Virus record (IMG/VR): IMGVR_UViG_3300017749_000012
Coordinates: 1-53,887 of that record
Source: a virus
DNA length: 53,887 nucleotides
Reading direction: 5' to 3' (one strand)
A program made the translations under genes and the position numbers. Under the pieces are notes generated by a model. It was not told where the DNA came from. It did no database searches and saw nothing but the letters and a program-made list of their open reading frames with translations. Positions 24,401-31,233 of the stretch are shown one piece after another. Positions within the stretch are counted from its first letter, which is position 1. Every line of letters begins with the position of its first letter.

Positions 24401-26927
24401 CATCATGAATCATGGTGCTGAATTGACGCAAGACATGACGACTGAGCAAATTATGGAAGCGCTTGGTTTTGACCATGATAAGAATGACCCTGACTATCAA
24501 GAGCACTACAAGCAGGCTGAGAAAATCCGCGCCACTGTGCCTGAATCTGGTCTTCGGGCCATGACCTCAGGCACTGCTCTTAGCACAGGTATGCAGTTTC
24601 ACCCCCGTGGTCAAGATATTTCACTTTCTCACGAACATCACACCAACCATATCAAAGCCTTCGATGAAGCATATGCTGAGAACCCAGCAGTTCAAGCCTA
24701 TCGCAGCGAGGAGAGCGAGAGGAAGAAGGGGACTCGAGAGGGAGGGCGAGGTAAGACGACAGGGTCACGACGAAAGGAGGGCGGTAGCGTTAGCGATTTC
24801 CTTAGGAATTACAGCAATAGGTTGGGAGCCTTCACTCACCTCTTTAGAGGAGGTTACCAGAATGAGGCTGGGAAATACGGCCTGACGCGTCACGCTATGG
24901 GAGAGGTCAGGGAAAGAGGTAAGGACAAGGCGAAAATCAAATCGTTGCTTCACGACATCATCACAGTCAATCCATCAGTCATCGACCCTGCGTTACTGAT
25001 GGACGCTCAAATCGACCAAAATAAGACCGATGCAAACGTCATTGGGCGTAGGCTCGGTCAGCAGATTCACCCTGCAGCCTCCCTAAAGGGAAACAACATC
25101 GGTGATTACTATGTTGCGGGCGTTATGGAGCATGGCTACAAGATGCAACCTACCGTTGGCGTTGAGTGGGACGGTAACAACATTGTCGCTGGTAGCAACA
25201 TGCCTGACGAACAATACCTGCACTCGATTCAGCGACCGATGCTCGAAGCCGTGCATGGCAAGGATGTGGTCGACAGCGCACTTAGTGGAGTTGGTCTTAT
25301 TCAGTCTCAGCCGAATGCCATCACCGCTACACCTGCGACCAACTATCAAGCAGAAAACACCAACCCCGATAGCATTGGTAAATCGTTGATGGCCTTGATG
25401 GACCCTGATGTTCTGATGAAGAATGATGGGAAGAAGCCGATGCCTATCTTACCGATGCACCGCATCTTCTCGCTGAAGGACTTCGCCTCGCTTCGCGGCT
25501 TCAGCGGAGAATGGGCTGCTTCACTGCTTCCTGAAGGAGAGCGCTTCATCGTTCGACGTAAGAGCGGGCGCGTGACAGCCTATGATTCAGAAGGTGACGT
25601 TTCACTTTCATCCGAAGATAAGACGCAGTTCAAAGCACTCACTGAGAAAAACTTCCTTGTCGATGCTGTTCGTCACGATGATGAAATTCACCTTGTGGAC
25701 ATCATCGAATACGATGACACGAATGTCGCTGACATGAGCGTCCGTGAGCGGTTGAAGGTGCTGCGAGGTCAGTTTGACAGTCATGAGCACGTCATTGTCC
25801 CCGGCCCGCACAACCTCCGCCTTACCGACAGTGAGGGTTTGCCTGACGTGATTGAGAGTCTCAAAGAATCAGGAAATCGCATCCTTCTACGCGATGCTAC
25901 GTCTACCTACATGCGTGGGGAACGACGTCATCCTAAGTGGTTCTTGCTCCGTCCCGACAAAAAGGTCAGCCTCATTGTTCTTGATGTGCGGGGTAAAGGA
26001 CCCTACACCTATCGACTGGGTGCCGGTCCACTGGATGCTGAAGGGTTCGGTAATCGAGGAGTCGAACACGAGGGGGAGTCGTTCCTTGACGTCGGCACTG
26101 TCACCAGCCCGAAACCGTTCAATGAGGGCGATGTGGTCAATGTGTCTGTGTCAGGTGTCCGCTCAAGAAAGCGGGGCGACAAGACCATCTACGATGTTAC
26201 TGCTTCCAAGGTGGCCGGTGAGAGTGACGATTCTCCAGCATCGTTGGAAACTCTGTCTCTATTGACCAAGTCACACCCTGTTATCCCTGTTCAGTTCTCA
26301 GTTGATGTTGAGAGTGACCGCCTCATTCTTTCGTTCCCTGAAGTGGACACGGTCATCTACAAGATGGAAACTAACCGACATGGGACATGGGCGCATTCAC
26401 CGAAGTCAACGCTTGGTGAACTGCAGGGTAGTGAGTATTCGTTGCTACTGGCTGAGAGCCTGCGTCCGCTGTGGTCACCTGCTGCATCGTTGATGTTGAA
26501 GGGCGTCAAGGTCGCTATCGAAAGTGAGGCTCGCAGCATGAGTGACCCGAAGCACCGTGAAGAGTCCGAGAAGGAATCTGCAGGCGTCATTGATGCGGAT
26601 GATGATGCAGCCATCATCAAACCGAAGCGCTTGGAGGTCATGACGAAGACGTTGCTTCGTATCGCTGACCTCGTAGACCGAGTTGAGAAGGAAAAGATGA
26701 CCGGCGGTCCCGGTGCACGTGGTATGGGAATCGACGTTGCTTCGGGTATCGAATCACCGCGTGGTCCTACAAGCCTGATGTCTGAAGAGTCGCTTCCTGA
26801 TTGGGATATGATTGACCGACCTACAGAGGACCCCGAGGAAGAATACCCGGCAGCGCGTAACAAGAGGCTCAAGGAAAAAACTGGAGCGCAGTCTACTTCT
26901 TATGAGGCAGAATCGGAAAATGATTGA
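21471..26927 (+). CDS. Very large virion-associated protein with C-terminal degenerate DNA ligase-like domain
   Basis: An 1818-residue protein between portal-linked genes and the protease. The first 1300 residues are helical, histidine-rich and unrecognised. From about 1327 to 1590 the order of elements resembles an ATP-dependent DNA ligase: LLPEGERFIVRRKSGRVTAY in place of motif I KxDGxR; FLVDAVRHDDEIHLVDIIEY for motif III; NRILLRDATSTYMRGERR, PKWFLLRPDKKVSLIVLDV for motifs IV-V. An OB-like DVGTVTSPKPFNEGDVVNVS stretch follows. The nucleotidyl-accepting lysine is a leucine (L1353) and the motif III and IV acids are also replaced, so it is probably inactive and may bind nucleotide or DNA. Start GTG 21471 follows GGTGGTG; GTG 21465 is possible. 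The far C-terminus is acidic and disordered. Confidence 0.8.
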   Translation: MREEATDWYLRARSDLLKSILDELDYEQSAANFILAKQNLDHHGFEVLKGPDDFLCDIVAKEEVDNARKRLTLEEFERLAAEGEDGEKSSAEGKSDRERLRERGREKDEDTYLTFGRLPDLAPDHHWRGRFQESNLHDFVSLFPDAEFAQGSLYPDDHHFQARHHPLRQQNVVSGLPAYLETLKALYLPSRPGAVSLAEQIKRHESLQEDHHSKKGNMHFTGVKDKMRGDTSHHFAGPLHDSHLHDLYLHNFEEWKRNNSSTVDALVQQYPNAAEHDYAIAQAHMDDAIQGWVNTEMGEGGRRTSLGWGGYNLGLEWLSPEDRENVVQHLMERGSTGEAHDVQNIKLSDGRTISAGRVKRNIAHRFTPEFLHSMRGQIYPSQNQRKHVESESDVANPQSHNYSVLHDALHETPHEEHGTMAQAIINALNEKHADEGVVLSNLNFLRKKGLTEQAIGSSEPLTNMFNVESGGRAGIDESSLHRLLGIKRDKEGNYSFTGKGHFGESDAPLSLDDLKALEGGKSAAFSNLLRHKSVRHADAYSHLGFNGPHEEHIPEDEADLWMRTPHGPVGNGAIFHLPFIRGGSGRSALARLEILHDWMPKDAEGKSLIGSLGRDGIFTPSSKNVGLFGRYVPPSRGFRTHGEGDTHAQAQSFWDASHHQKRGKTQRFASRNTKNTPMIGHSTLDPGFANMLGALTPEERIDLLGKDFTERLDSDPASLHNALMAGGVDGVETRYAQNSRLTHNVTSRLGRLHPPHEPFEKEMLRHDELDSPKESVARARSHDQGNPRAFAMTHKLSGRSVKELPVRATTEFLENLEDASMQAEKLEALMSTYAGSDEGAPAELRERYFAALERVRHLESVEGMTETGKPAKFHHSNFDKKMSGDLEAIKTMAQRIKPIMEKVDPEAFDPSNKVKFLANSSRLYHDANRMLMLMPHDKHGLTTWGRSLDTEERESASAIASKVTGETVVPHRNILSSIMNHGAELTQDMTTEQIMEALGFDHDKNDPDYQEHYKQAEKIRATVPESGLRAMTSGTALSTGMQFHPRGQDISLSHEHHTNHIKAFDEAYAENPAVQAYRSEESERKKGTREGGRGKTTGSRRKEGGSVSDFLRNYSNRLGAFTHLFRGGYQNEAGKYGLTRHAMGEVRERGKDKAKIKSLLHDIITVNPSVIDPALLMDAQIDQNKTDANVIGRRLGQQIHPAASLKGNNIGDYYVAGVMEHGYKMQPTVGVEWDGNNIVAGSNMPDEQYLHSIQRPMLEAVHGKDVVDSALSGVGLIQSQPNAITATPATNYQAENTNPDSIGKSLMALMDPDVLMKNDGKKPMPILPMHRIFSLKDFASLRGFSGEWAASLLPEGERFIVRRKSGRVTAYDSEGDVSLSSEDKTQFKALTEKNFLVDAVRHDDEIHLVDIIEYDDTNVADMSVRERLKVLRGQFDSHEHVIVPGPHNLRLTDSEGLPDVIESLKESGNRILLRDATSTYMRGERRHPKWFLLRPDKKVSLIVLDVRGKGPYTYRLGAGPLDAEGFGNRGVEHEGESFLDVGTVTSPKPFNEGDVVNVSVSGVRSRKRGDKTIYDVTASKVAGESDDSPASLETLSLLTKSHPVIPVQFSVDVESDRLILSFPEVDTVIYKMETNRHGTWAHSPKSTLGELQGSEYSLLLAESLRPLWSPAASLMLKGVKVAIESEARSMSDPKHREESEKESAGVIDADDDAAIIKPKRLEVMTKTLLRIADLVDRVEKEKMTGGPGARGMGIDVASGIESPRGPTSLMSEESLPDWDMIDRPTEDPEEEYPAARNKRLKEKTGAQSTSYEAESEND

Positions 26928-26931
26928 TGCC

Positions 26932-26943
26932 GCTTTATTTATG
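26932..26943 (+). promoter_or_regulatory. Weak candidate promoter ahead of the protease/capsid genes
   Basis: The 32-base gap before the prohead protease contains CGCTTTATTTATG at about 26932-26943, similar to CTTTTATTTGCA ahead of the AbrB-like gene and placed 20-28 bases before the start codon. It may be a TATA box for a separate capsid transcript. AGGTGA at 26945-26950 is the ribosome binding site. Confidence 0.3.
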
Positions 26944-26959
26944 TAGGTGAGCACAGCAA

Positions 26960-28333
26960 GTGGTGAACAGTGTGTTACTCCGAAGCCGACAGCCGGACAG
27001 CCTCTCCCTCCTCAAAGGGAGCAACGACCTCGTGGTCGCAGGCTATGCCAGTGTCGAGTTGGTGGACAAACAGGGGGATTTGATTACTCGTTCGGCCTTG
27101 AAAGACGCTTTCAAGAAGTTCATGGCCGACCCAAAATATCGAAATGTGCAACTCGCGCACTCGAACATTCAGGTAGGGGAAGTCGTTCCGCAATACACAG
27201 ACAGTGAAGGGAGGTTTTGGAAGAGCGAAGTTGATGACGCCGGAATGTTCGTCGTAGTTCAACTCAGAAATGACATCGAAAAGGCACGAGAAGTGGCAGC
27301 CGAAGTCAGGAAGGGTAACTTAGCGGGATTCAGCATCGGAGGACAAGCATTCAAGCGAGTTCGAAAACACGATAGCAGCCACGGCAACTACCAAGAAATC
27401 AGCAAACTCGAACTTCACGAAATCACAATCTGCGAAAAAGGAATCAACCCCGAAGCAACATTCAAAATTCTGAAAGAAGACAAACAGGAGATGAAAAAAA
27501 TGACTGACGACGTTATGGAACAAATGAACACAGTGCTCGAGCGCCTTGAAGGTCGCCTCGACTCGATGGAAAAGGGAATGCCCCCTCAATTCGAGAAGAA
27601 GAATAAGAAAGAGGAAGAGGACATGCCCGAGAAAAAGAAGGACATGCCCGAGAAGGCCTACAAGGCCGATGACGAAGAGGAGAAGAAGGACGAGAAGAAG
27701 AAGTCCGAGTTCTCCGATGTCATCACCGCCGAATACCTCGACTGGATGGAGCACACCCTCAAGTCCGCTGGTGTGGACACTGACGGTGCTCGCGCCCACT
27801 TCGATGGTATCGCTAAGGCGAACCTCGGCTCCACGCCTGAGGAACTCTCTGACTACGATACTCGCTTCGCTGCTCAGGTCAAGGGACGCGCCCAAGAAGG
27901 CGGCTCCCCATCCACCAACGCTCTTTCCCGCGCTGGTCTTTCCAGCGGTGGCAAAGTCAGCAAGTCTGACTTCGTCACCAGCGTCGACTCTGTCTCTGTG
28001 GAGCACGCTTACGAAGTCTTCAAGGCCGCCAAGCAGGAAGAAGAACTGCGCAAGGCCATGGAGAACAACTTCGAGTCGCGCTACACCAACGAGCGCACTG
28101 AAGAGATTACCAAGGCTCAGGCTCAAGCGTTTGACGCTCGCGGCCCTCTTGACAAGGTCATGAAGGCCCTCGGTGACCTCAATGAGCGCATCGACAACAT
28201 CGGTTCCGTGGAATCCACGACCATCGCAAAGTCTGCTTCCCCCGCAGTTGAGGTGCCTTCTACGGCTGACCTCGCCAACATGTCGTGGGAAGAGGTTCAC
28301 CAACTCGCCGGAGGTCTGTTCCGCGACGAGTGA
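26960..28333 (+). CDS. Prohead maturation protease fused to scaffold
   Basis: A 457-residue protein. Residues 20-175 match the HK97-type (U35-like) prohead protease: VVAGYASVELVDKQGDLI, the putative catalytic H67 in QLAHSN, and S125 in LAGFSIGGQAF. From 181 on it becomes a scaffold: coiled coil (MEQMNTVLERLEGRLDSMEK), a highly charged Lys/Glu linker (about 205-235), more helix, an AW..K-like VEHAYEVFKAA (347-357), and the terminal motif NMSWEEVHQLA (440-450). The protease cleaves scaffold and capsid N-termini after prohead assembly. Start GTG 26960 (or 26963) follows AGGTGA. It lies directly upstream of the capsid protein. A nested start for the scaffold part lies at 27500. Confidence 0.9.
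   Translation: MVNSVLLRSRQPDSLSLLKGSNDLVVAGYASVELVDKQGDLITRSALKDAFKKFMADPKYRNVQLAHSNIQVGEVVPQYTDSEGRFWKSEVDDAGMFVVVQLRNDIEKAREVAAEVRKGNLAGFSIGGQAFKRVRKHDSSHGNYQEISKLELHEITICEKGINPEATFKILKEDKQEMKKMTDDVMEQMNTVLERLEGRLDSMEKGMPPQFEKKNKKEEEDMPEKKKDMPEKAYKADDEEEKKDEKKKSEFSDVITAEYLDWMEHTLKSAGVDTDGARAHFDGIAKANLGSTPEELSDYDTRFAAQVKGRAQEGGSPSTNALSRAGLSSGGKVSKSDFVTSVDSVSVEHAYEVFKAAKQEEELRKAMENNFESRYTNERTEEITKAQAQAFDARGPLDKVMKALGDLNERIDNIGSVESTTIAKSASPAVEVPSTADLANMSWEEVHQLAGGLFRDE
27500..28333 (+). CDS. Possible nested scaffold protein from an internal start
   Basis: Inside the protease frame, AGGAGATGAAAAAA immediately precedes an in-frame ATG at 27500 (codon 181 of the parent). This is almost the same as the AGGAGATGAAAA leader of the major capsid gene (ATG 28375). 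Starting there gives a 277-residue protein containing exactly the scaffold portion, without protease. Tailed phages such as lambda make separate scaffold (Nu3) from an internal start within the protease gene C. The signal is seen; production of the short protein is inference by analogy. Confidence 0.55.
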   Translation: MTDDVMEQMNTVLERLEGRLDSMEKGMPPQFEKKNKKEEEDMPEKKKDMPEKAYKADDEEEKKDEKKKSEFSDVITAEYLDWMEHTLKSAGVDTDGARAHFDGIAKANLGSTPEELSDYDTRFAAQVKGRAQEGGSPSTNALSRAGLSSGGKVSKSDFVTSVDSVSVEHAYEVFKAAKQEEELRKAMENNFESRYTNERTEEITKAQAQAFDARGPLDKVMKALGDLNERIDNIGSVESTTIAKSASPAVEVPSTADLANMSWEEVHQLAGGLFRDE

Positions 28334-28374
28334 GCCTCGAGCAGACGCAAATTGAAAATTAAGGAGATGAAAAA

Positions 28375-29550
28375 ATGGCACGAAACTACGTTCGCACAGT
28401 TACTGACATGGAGCGCTACTACTATGGCGCAGGCAATGCAATGGGCTACTCATACACTGGCTCAGAACTTTTGAAGGCTGACAGCCCAATGCTGTCCACG
28501 ACGGCTGGGACCTACCAAGCCATCTACGGACGCAAGGTGTGGAGTCAACTCAACCAAGAGTTCAACGCCTTCTCGATTCTTCCAAAGCGCCCATGGGAGC
28601 GCAGCGGATGGCGAGTCATCACGGATAAGCCAAACGCAGGTGTTATCCACGGTGGAATTGCAGAAAACGGCACGCTGCCTGAAACTGTCAAGCCAACCTT
28701 CCAGCACGTTGCTGCAAAGCCCAAGACCATCGCGCACACCTTTGACGTGAGCGAAGTCTCGGTCTTCTTGTCCGACAAGGACGACGGCCTCGGTGACATG
28801 CGCTCAGTCCTCAAGGAGGAAATGGGCAAGCACCACGCTGAGATGGTCAACAAGATGCTCCTCACGGACTCTGAGACGGTCGCAGGCAACAACTTCGAGT
28901 CTCTCGACCGCATCACCGGCAACGACGGTGGCGCCTCCGGTGGCCTCACCTCCATGGAAACCGGTGCCTCTGCAGGAACCGACCACTGTGGTGCATCAGA
29001 CCTCGACATCTACAGCATCGACCGTGACGCCAACTCATGGTCCAACGCTGTGGTCAACTGCGGTTCTGACCGTGCAGCGGGCAACCAGCGTGTCATGTCC
29101 CTCGACCAACTGGACGACGTGTTCCAGCGCATGTGGGAACTTGGTGGCAACCCCAAGGTCATCCTGACGGGTTACGACACCTTGATGCGACTCCAGCAAC
29201 TCTTGCAGGCGCAGCAGCGCTTCATGGAAGAGAAGCGGGTTACCCCCACCTACAACGGTGTCAAGGGTGTCCCCGGCATCGAAGCCGGGTTCATCGTCGC
29301 CACCTACAACGGTGTGCCCATCATTCCCTCCAAGGACGTCGTGAAGGACGGCATCAGCCGCATGTATTTCCTTGACACGGATTACCTCTACTTCTCCACG
29401 GCTATCCCGACTCAATACTTCGAGTCCGGTATCGAGACCGGCGACCCCTTCGCCATCAACCGTCTCGGTCAGGAAGGTCTCTTCAGGACCATGGGCGAAG
29501 TCTGGACCACCTTCTTCCGCGCACAAGGGAGCATTCGTGACCTCAAGTGA
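28375..29550 (+). CDS. Major capsid protein, HK97 fold
   Basis: A 391-residue major capsid protein. Residues about 1-60 are a helical N-arm, which the adjacent protease may trim. The rest has the look of the HK97-type fold: E-loop region (PKRPWERSGWRVITDKPNAG), a long spine helix region (MRSVLKEEMGKHHAEMVNKM), and A-domain strands with GNPKVILTGYDTLMRLQQLL and TYNGVPIIPSKDVVKDGISR, ending in a beta segment. A serine/glycine/threonine-rich surface insertion lies near 180-215. The strong ribosome binding site AGGAGATGA suggests high expression. Placement after protease/scaffold and before a small abundant-looking protein supports the call. Confidence 0.9.
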   Translation: MARNYVRTVTDMERYYYGAGNAMGYSYTGSELLKADSPMLSTTAGTYQAIYGRKVWSQLNQEFNAFSILPKRPWERSGWRVITDKPNAGVIHGGIAENGTLPETVKPTFQHVAAKPKTIAHTFDVSEVSVFLSDKDDGLGDMRSVLKEEMGKHHAEMVNKMLLTDSETVAGNNFESLDRITGNDGGASGGLTSMETGASAGTDHCGASDLDIYSIDRDANSWSNAVVNCGSDRAAGNQRVMSLDQLDDVFQRMWELGGNPKVILTGYDTLMRLQQLLQAQQRFMEEKRVTPTYNGVKGVPGIEAGFIVATYNGVPIIPSKDVVKDGISRMYFLDTDYLYFSTAIPTQYFESGIETGDPFAINRLGQEGLFRTMGEVWTTFFRAQGSIRDLK

Positions 29551-29584
29551 TGGAGACAAAAAAGAACATAGGAGATGATTAAGA

Positions 29585-30007
29585 ATGGCAGTTACATTTA
29601 CACGAACGACTGGAGCAGGCGGCATTATGGCCGTTGACTTTGAATTGGACCTTTACGCGGGGGCTCTCGTGGACGGAACTCGATGGCTCGATGGTGCGGC
29701 TGGCGCAAGCGGCGCATACCCCGGTTCCATCACCGGTTTCCAAGCCACCAATGATGATACGACCAACACGGCAGGCCGTGGGCTCAAACTCATCATGGGT
29801 GTCATGACTCTCGTGCAGAACTCCAACGTCTTCACCGTCGGTGGAGATGCGGACACGATTCACGGAATGGTCGTTGGCGGCTCTGGTGTCGCTGGAAAGT
29901 CCCTCACCTGCACCACTGACTTCAGTGGCGCTGGAAGCGCAACCGCAACCATGCTCGCAGAAGGAACGCTCGACAACCGCACGCTGTTCATGGCCATTGT
30001 GTCCTGA
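29585..30007 (+). CDS. Probable capsid decoration (or second major structural) protein
   Basis: A 140-residue Gly/Ala/Thr-rich, beta-type protein (FTRTTGAGGIMAVDFELDLY, AGKSLTCTTDFSGAGSATAT) with almost no charged clusters. It follows the capsid gene by 34 bases and has the same strong AGGAGATGA ribosome binding site, which in this window marks only the scaffold, the capsid protein and this gene. This suggests stoichiometric production with capsid. Small beta-rich proteins encoded just after the capsid gene are often decoration or cement proteins. No family is recognised directly. Confidence 0.7.
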   Translation: MAVTFTRTTGAGGIMAVDFELDLYAGALVDGTRWLDGAAGASGAYPGSITGFQATNDDTTNTAGRGLKLIMGVMTLVQNSNVFTVGGDADTIHGMVVGGSGVAGKSLTCTTDFSGAGSATATMLAEGTLDNRTLFMAIVS

Positions 30008-30018
30008 GGTGAGCATTC

Positions 30019-30420
30019 GTGCCCACTGTGACCTACATTGGACGCTCGCACGTTCGTCGTGCGACGGACCCTACCATGCGCGACTGGGAGCAAAACAGAC
30101 CAGTCGACGTCACCTCGGCTTGGCTCGACCACTACGGTGCGCGACTTGGTCCTGAGAACTTCCGCATCGAGGGCTGGACCCTAACCGAAGCAGAAGAGCG
30201 AACTGTGGACCAAGGCAGCGACGGCATCCCCGACAAGGGTTGGAACAAGAAGGACATTGCCACTTGGCTTGCCTCCTACAACCTCAAGCCGTCAGGCTAT
30301 GCCACCAAAACTCAACTCCTCGATATCGTCGCTACTGTTATGAGTCCCGACGGTGTCGAAGAAACAGCAGAGATTGCTCAAGACATCGCTGCTGAAGAAG
30401 AATCCACAGAGAGTGAGTGA
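30019..30420 (+). CDS. Protein with HeH/SAP-like helix-extended-helix motif
   Basis: A 133-residue protein. Residues about 70-110 (GIPDKGWNKKDIATWLASYN, then LKPSGYATKTQLLDIVA) match the helix-extension-helix fold of HeH/SAP/LEM domains, which bind DNA. Such domains are common in small phage proteins next to capsid genes. The tail is strongly acidic. GTG 30019 follows AGGTGA at 30007-30012. It probably has a head or neck accessory role. A second SAP-type domain is encoded at 35633. Confidence 0.72.
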   Translation: MPTVTYIGRSHVRRATDPTMRDWEQNRPVDVTSAWLDHYGARLGPENFRIEGWTLTEAEERTVDQGSDGIPDKGWNKKDIATWLASYNLKPSGYATKTQLLDIVATVMSPDGVEETAEIAQDIAAEEESTESE

Positions 30421-30422
30421 AC

Positions 30423-30731
30423 ATGGCAGTGACTATTGACCCCCGACCAACCTACTTTGGCGACCGCATGATTGTGACCGGCTCTTATGAGGCTGGAGAC
30501 ACCAGCATCGTTCTTGGCGACATCCTCGCGAGCGTTGACGCATTCATCCTGAACCCGTCTTCAGCCGTCGGCCAAGTGGTTGACACGACGCCCGCTGACG
30601 ACGGTGGCACTCCCGGCACCCTGAATCTCTTGGACGTCGCGACCGTCGATGGCACGACTGTGACCATCGCTGGGGCTGCGTCAGGAACCACTGTTGCTGG
30701 CACTTTCCTCGCTATCGGTCGCCGCTCCTGA
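30423..30731 (+). CDS. Small beta-rich structural protein
   Basis: A 102-residue, low-charge, Thr/Val/Ala/Gly-rich protein (GSYEAGDTSIVLGDILASVD, TVTIAGAASGTTVAGTF) with an alternating beta pattern. No family is recognised. ATG 30423 is preceded by GAGTGA; GTG 30417 overlapping the previous stop is possible. It may be a head fibre, decoration or neck protein by position. Confidence 0.65.
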   Translation: MAVTIDPRPTYFGDRMIVTGSYEAGDTSIVLGDILASVDAFILNPSSAVGQVVDTTPADDGGTPGTLNLLDVATVDGTTVTIAGAASGTTVAGTFLAIGRRS

Positions 30732-30744
30732 AGGCGGTGATTGA

Positions 30745-30918
30745 ATGGCAAAGTCCGTGACCATCCTTGGCCCTTACCCGCCAAAGGACTTCGCAGATAG
30801 CACAGCGAGAACCGCTATTGCCACAGAAATTAGCACCGCTATCGGTAGCAATACTTGTGTGTCGGCTGACCCACACGTTGTGTTGGGAAATGTCTACATC
30901 ATCGTGACCACCAGTTGA
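30745..30918 (+). CDS. Very small neck-region protein
   Basis: A 57-residue protein opening MAKSVTILGPYPPKDFADST and ending VYIIVTTS. It looks like a small alpha/beta fold: strand, helix (ARTAIATEISTAIG), then two strands. GGTGATTGA is just upstream of ATG 30745, a good archaeal ribosome binding site, and it fills an otherwise empty gap between coupled genes. No family is recognised. Confidence 0.65.
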   Translation: MAKSVTILGPYPPKDFADSTARTAIATEISTAIGSNTCVSADPHVVLGNVYIIVTTS

Positions 30919-30933
30919 GTGTGAGGGAGATGA

Positions 30934-31233
30934 ATGGGCTTCGACTTGTCTGCAATTGACTTCGATGACATCAGTCGTTTTCAAAAGCAAGGTGTTCGCT
31001 CGGACATCACCATTGACCAATCCGCCTTTGTGGACCCTGAGAACCCTCTCAAGGGAGTCGTCAAAGAACAACGTAACCGCAATAGAGATGCTTCTGACGT
31101 CTTGAACATCGGGTCAGGCACTCGCTGTCAGCACTGTGGTATGTTGCATTTTCTATGGCGTGAGAACTGCGGCTCCTGCGGCAAGCCCATGGAGTATAAT
31201 CTCGCCAGTCGAAGTGAGGAGGCTCGAGAGTAA
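30934..31233 (+). CDS. Small zinc-ribbon protein in the neck region
   Basis: A 99-residue protein. The C-terminal part has CQHC (65-68) and CGSCG (79-83), a classic zinc ribbon with a short connecting segment (GMLHFLWREN). The N-terminal part is polar and acidic. The ribosome binding site is GAGGGAGATGA. The stop overlaps the next start (TAATG). Role unknown; possibly structural or an assembly factor of the head-tail interface. Confidence 0.7.
   Translation: MGFDLSAIDFDDISRFQKQGVRSDITIDQSAFVDPENPLKGVVKEQRNRNRDASDVLNIGSGTRCQHCGMLHFLWRENCGSCGKPMEYNLASRSEEARE

Noticed and set aside
27320-28381. A 353-codon open frame on the minus strand
   Set aside because: It lies entirely opposite the protease/scaffold gene. 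Its leucine/phenylalanine/valine-rich composition is what the complement of a Lys/Glu-rich frame gives, and it has no motif.
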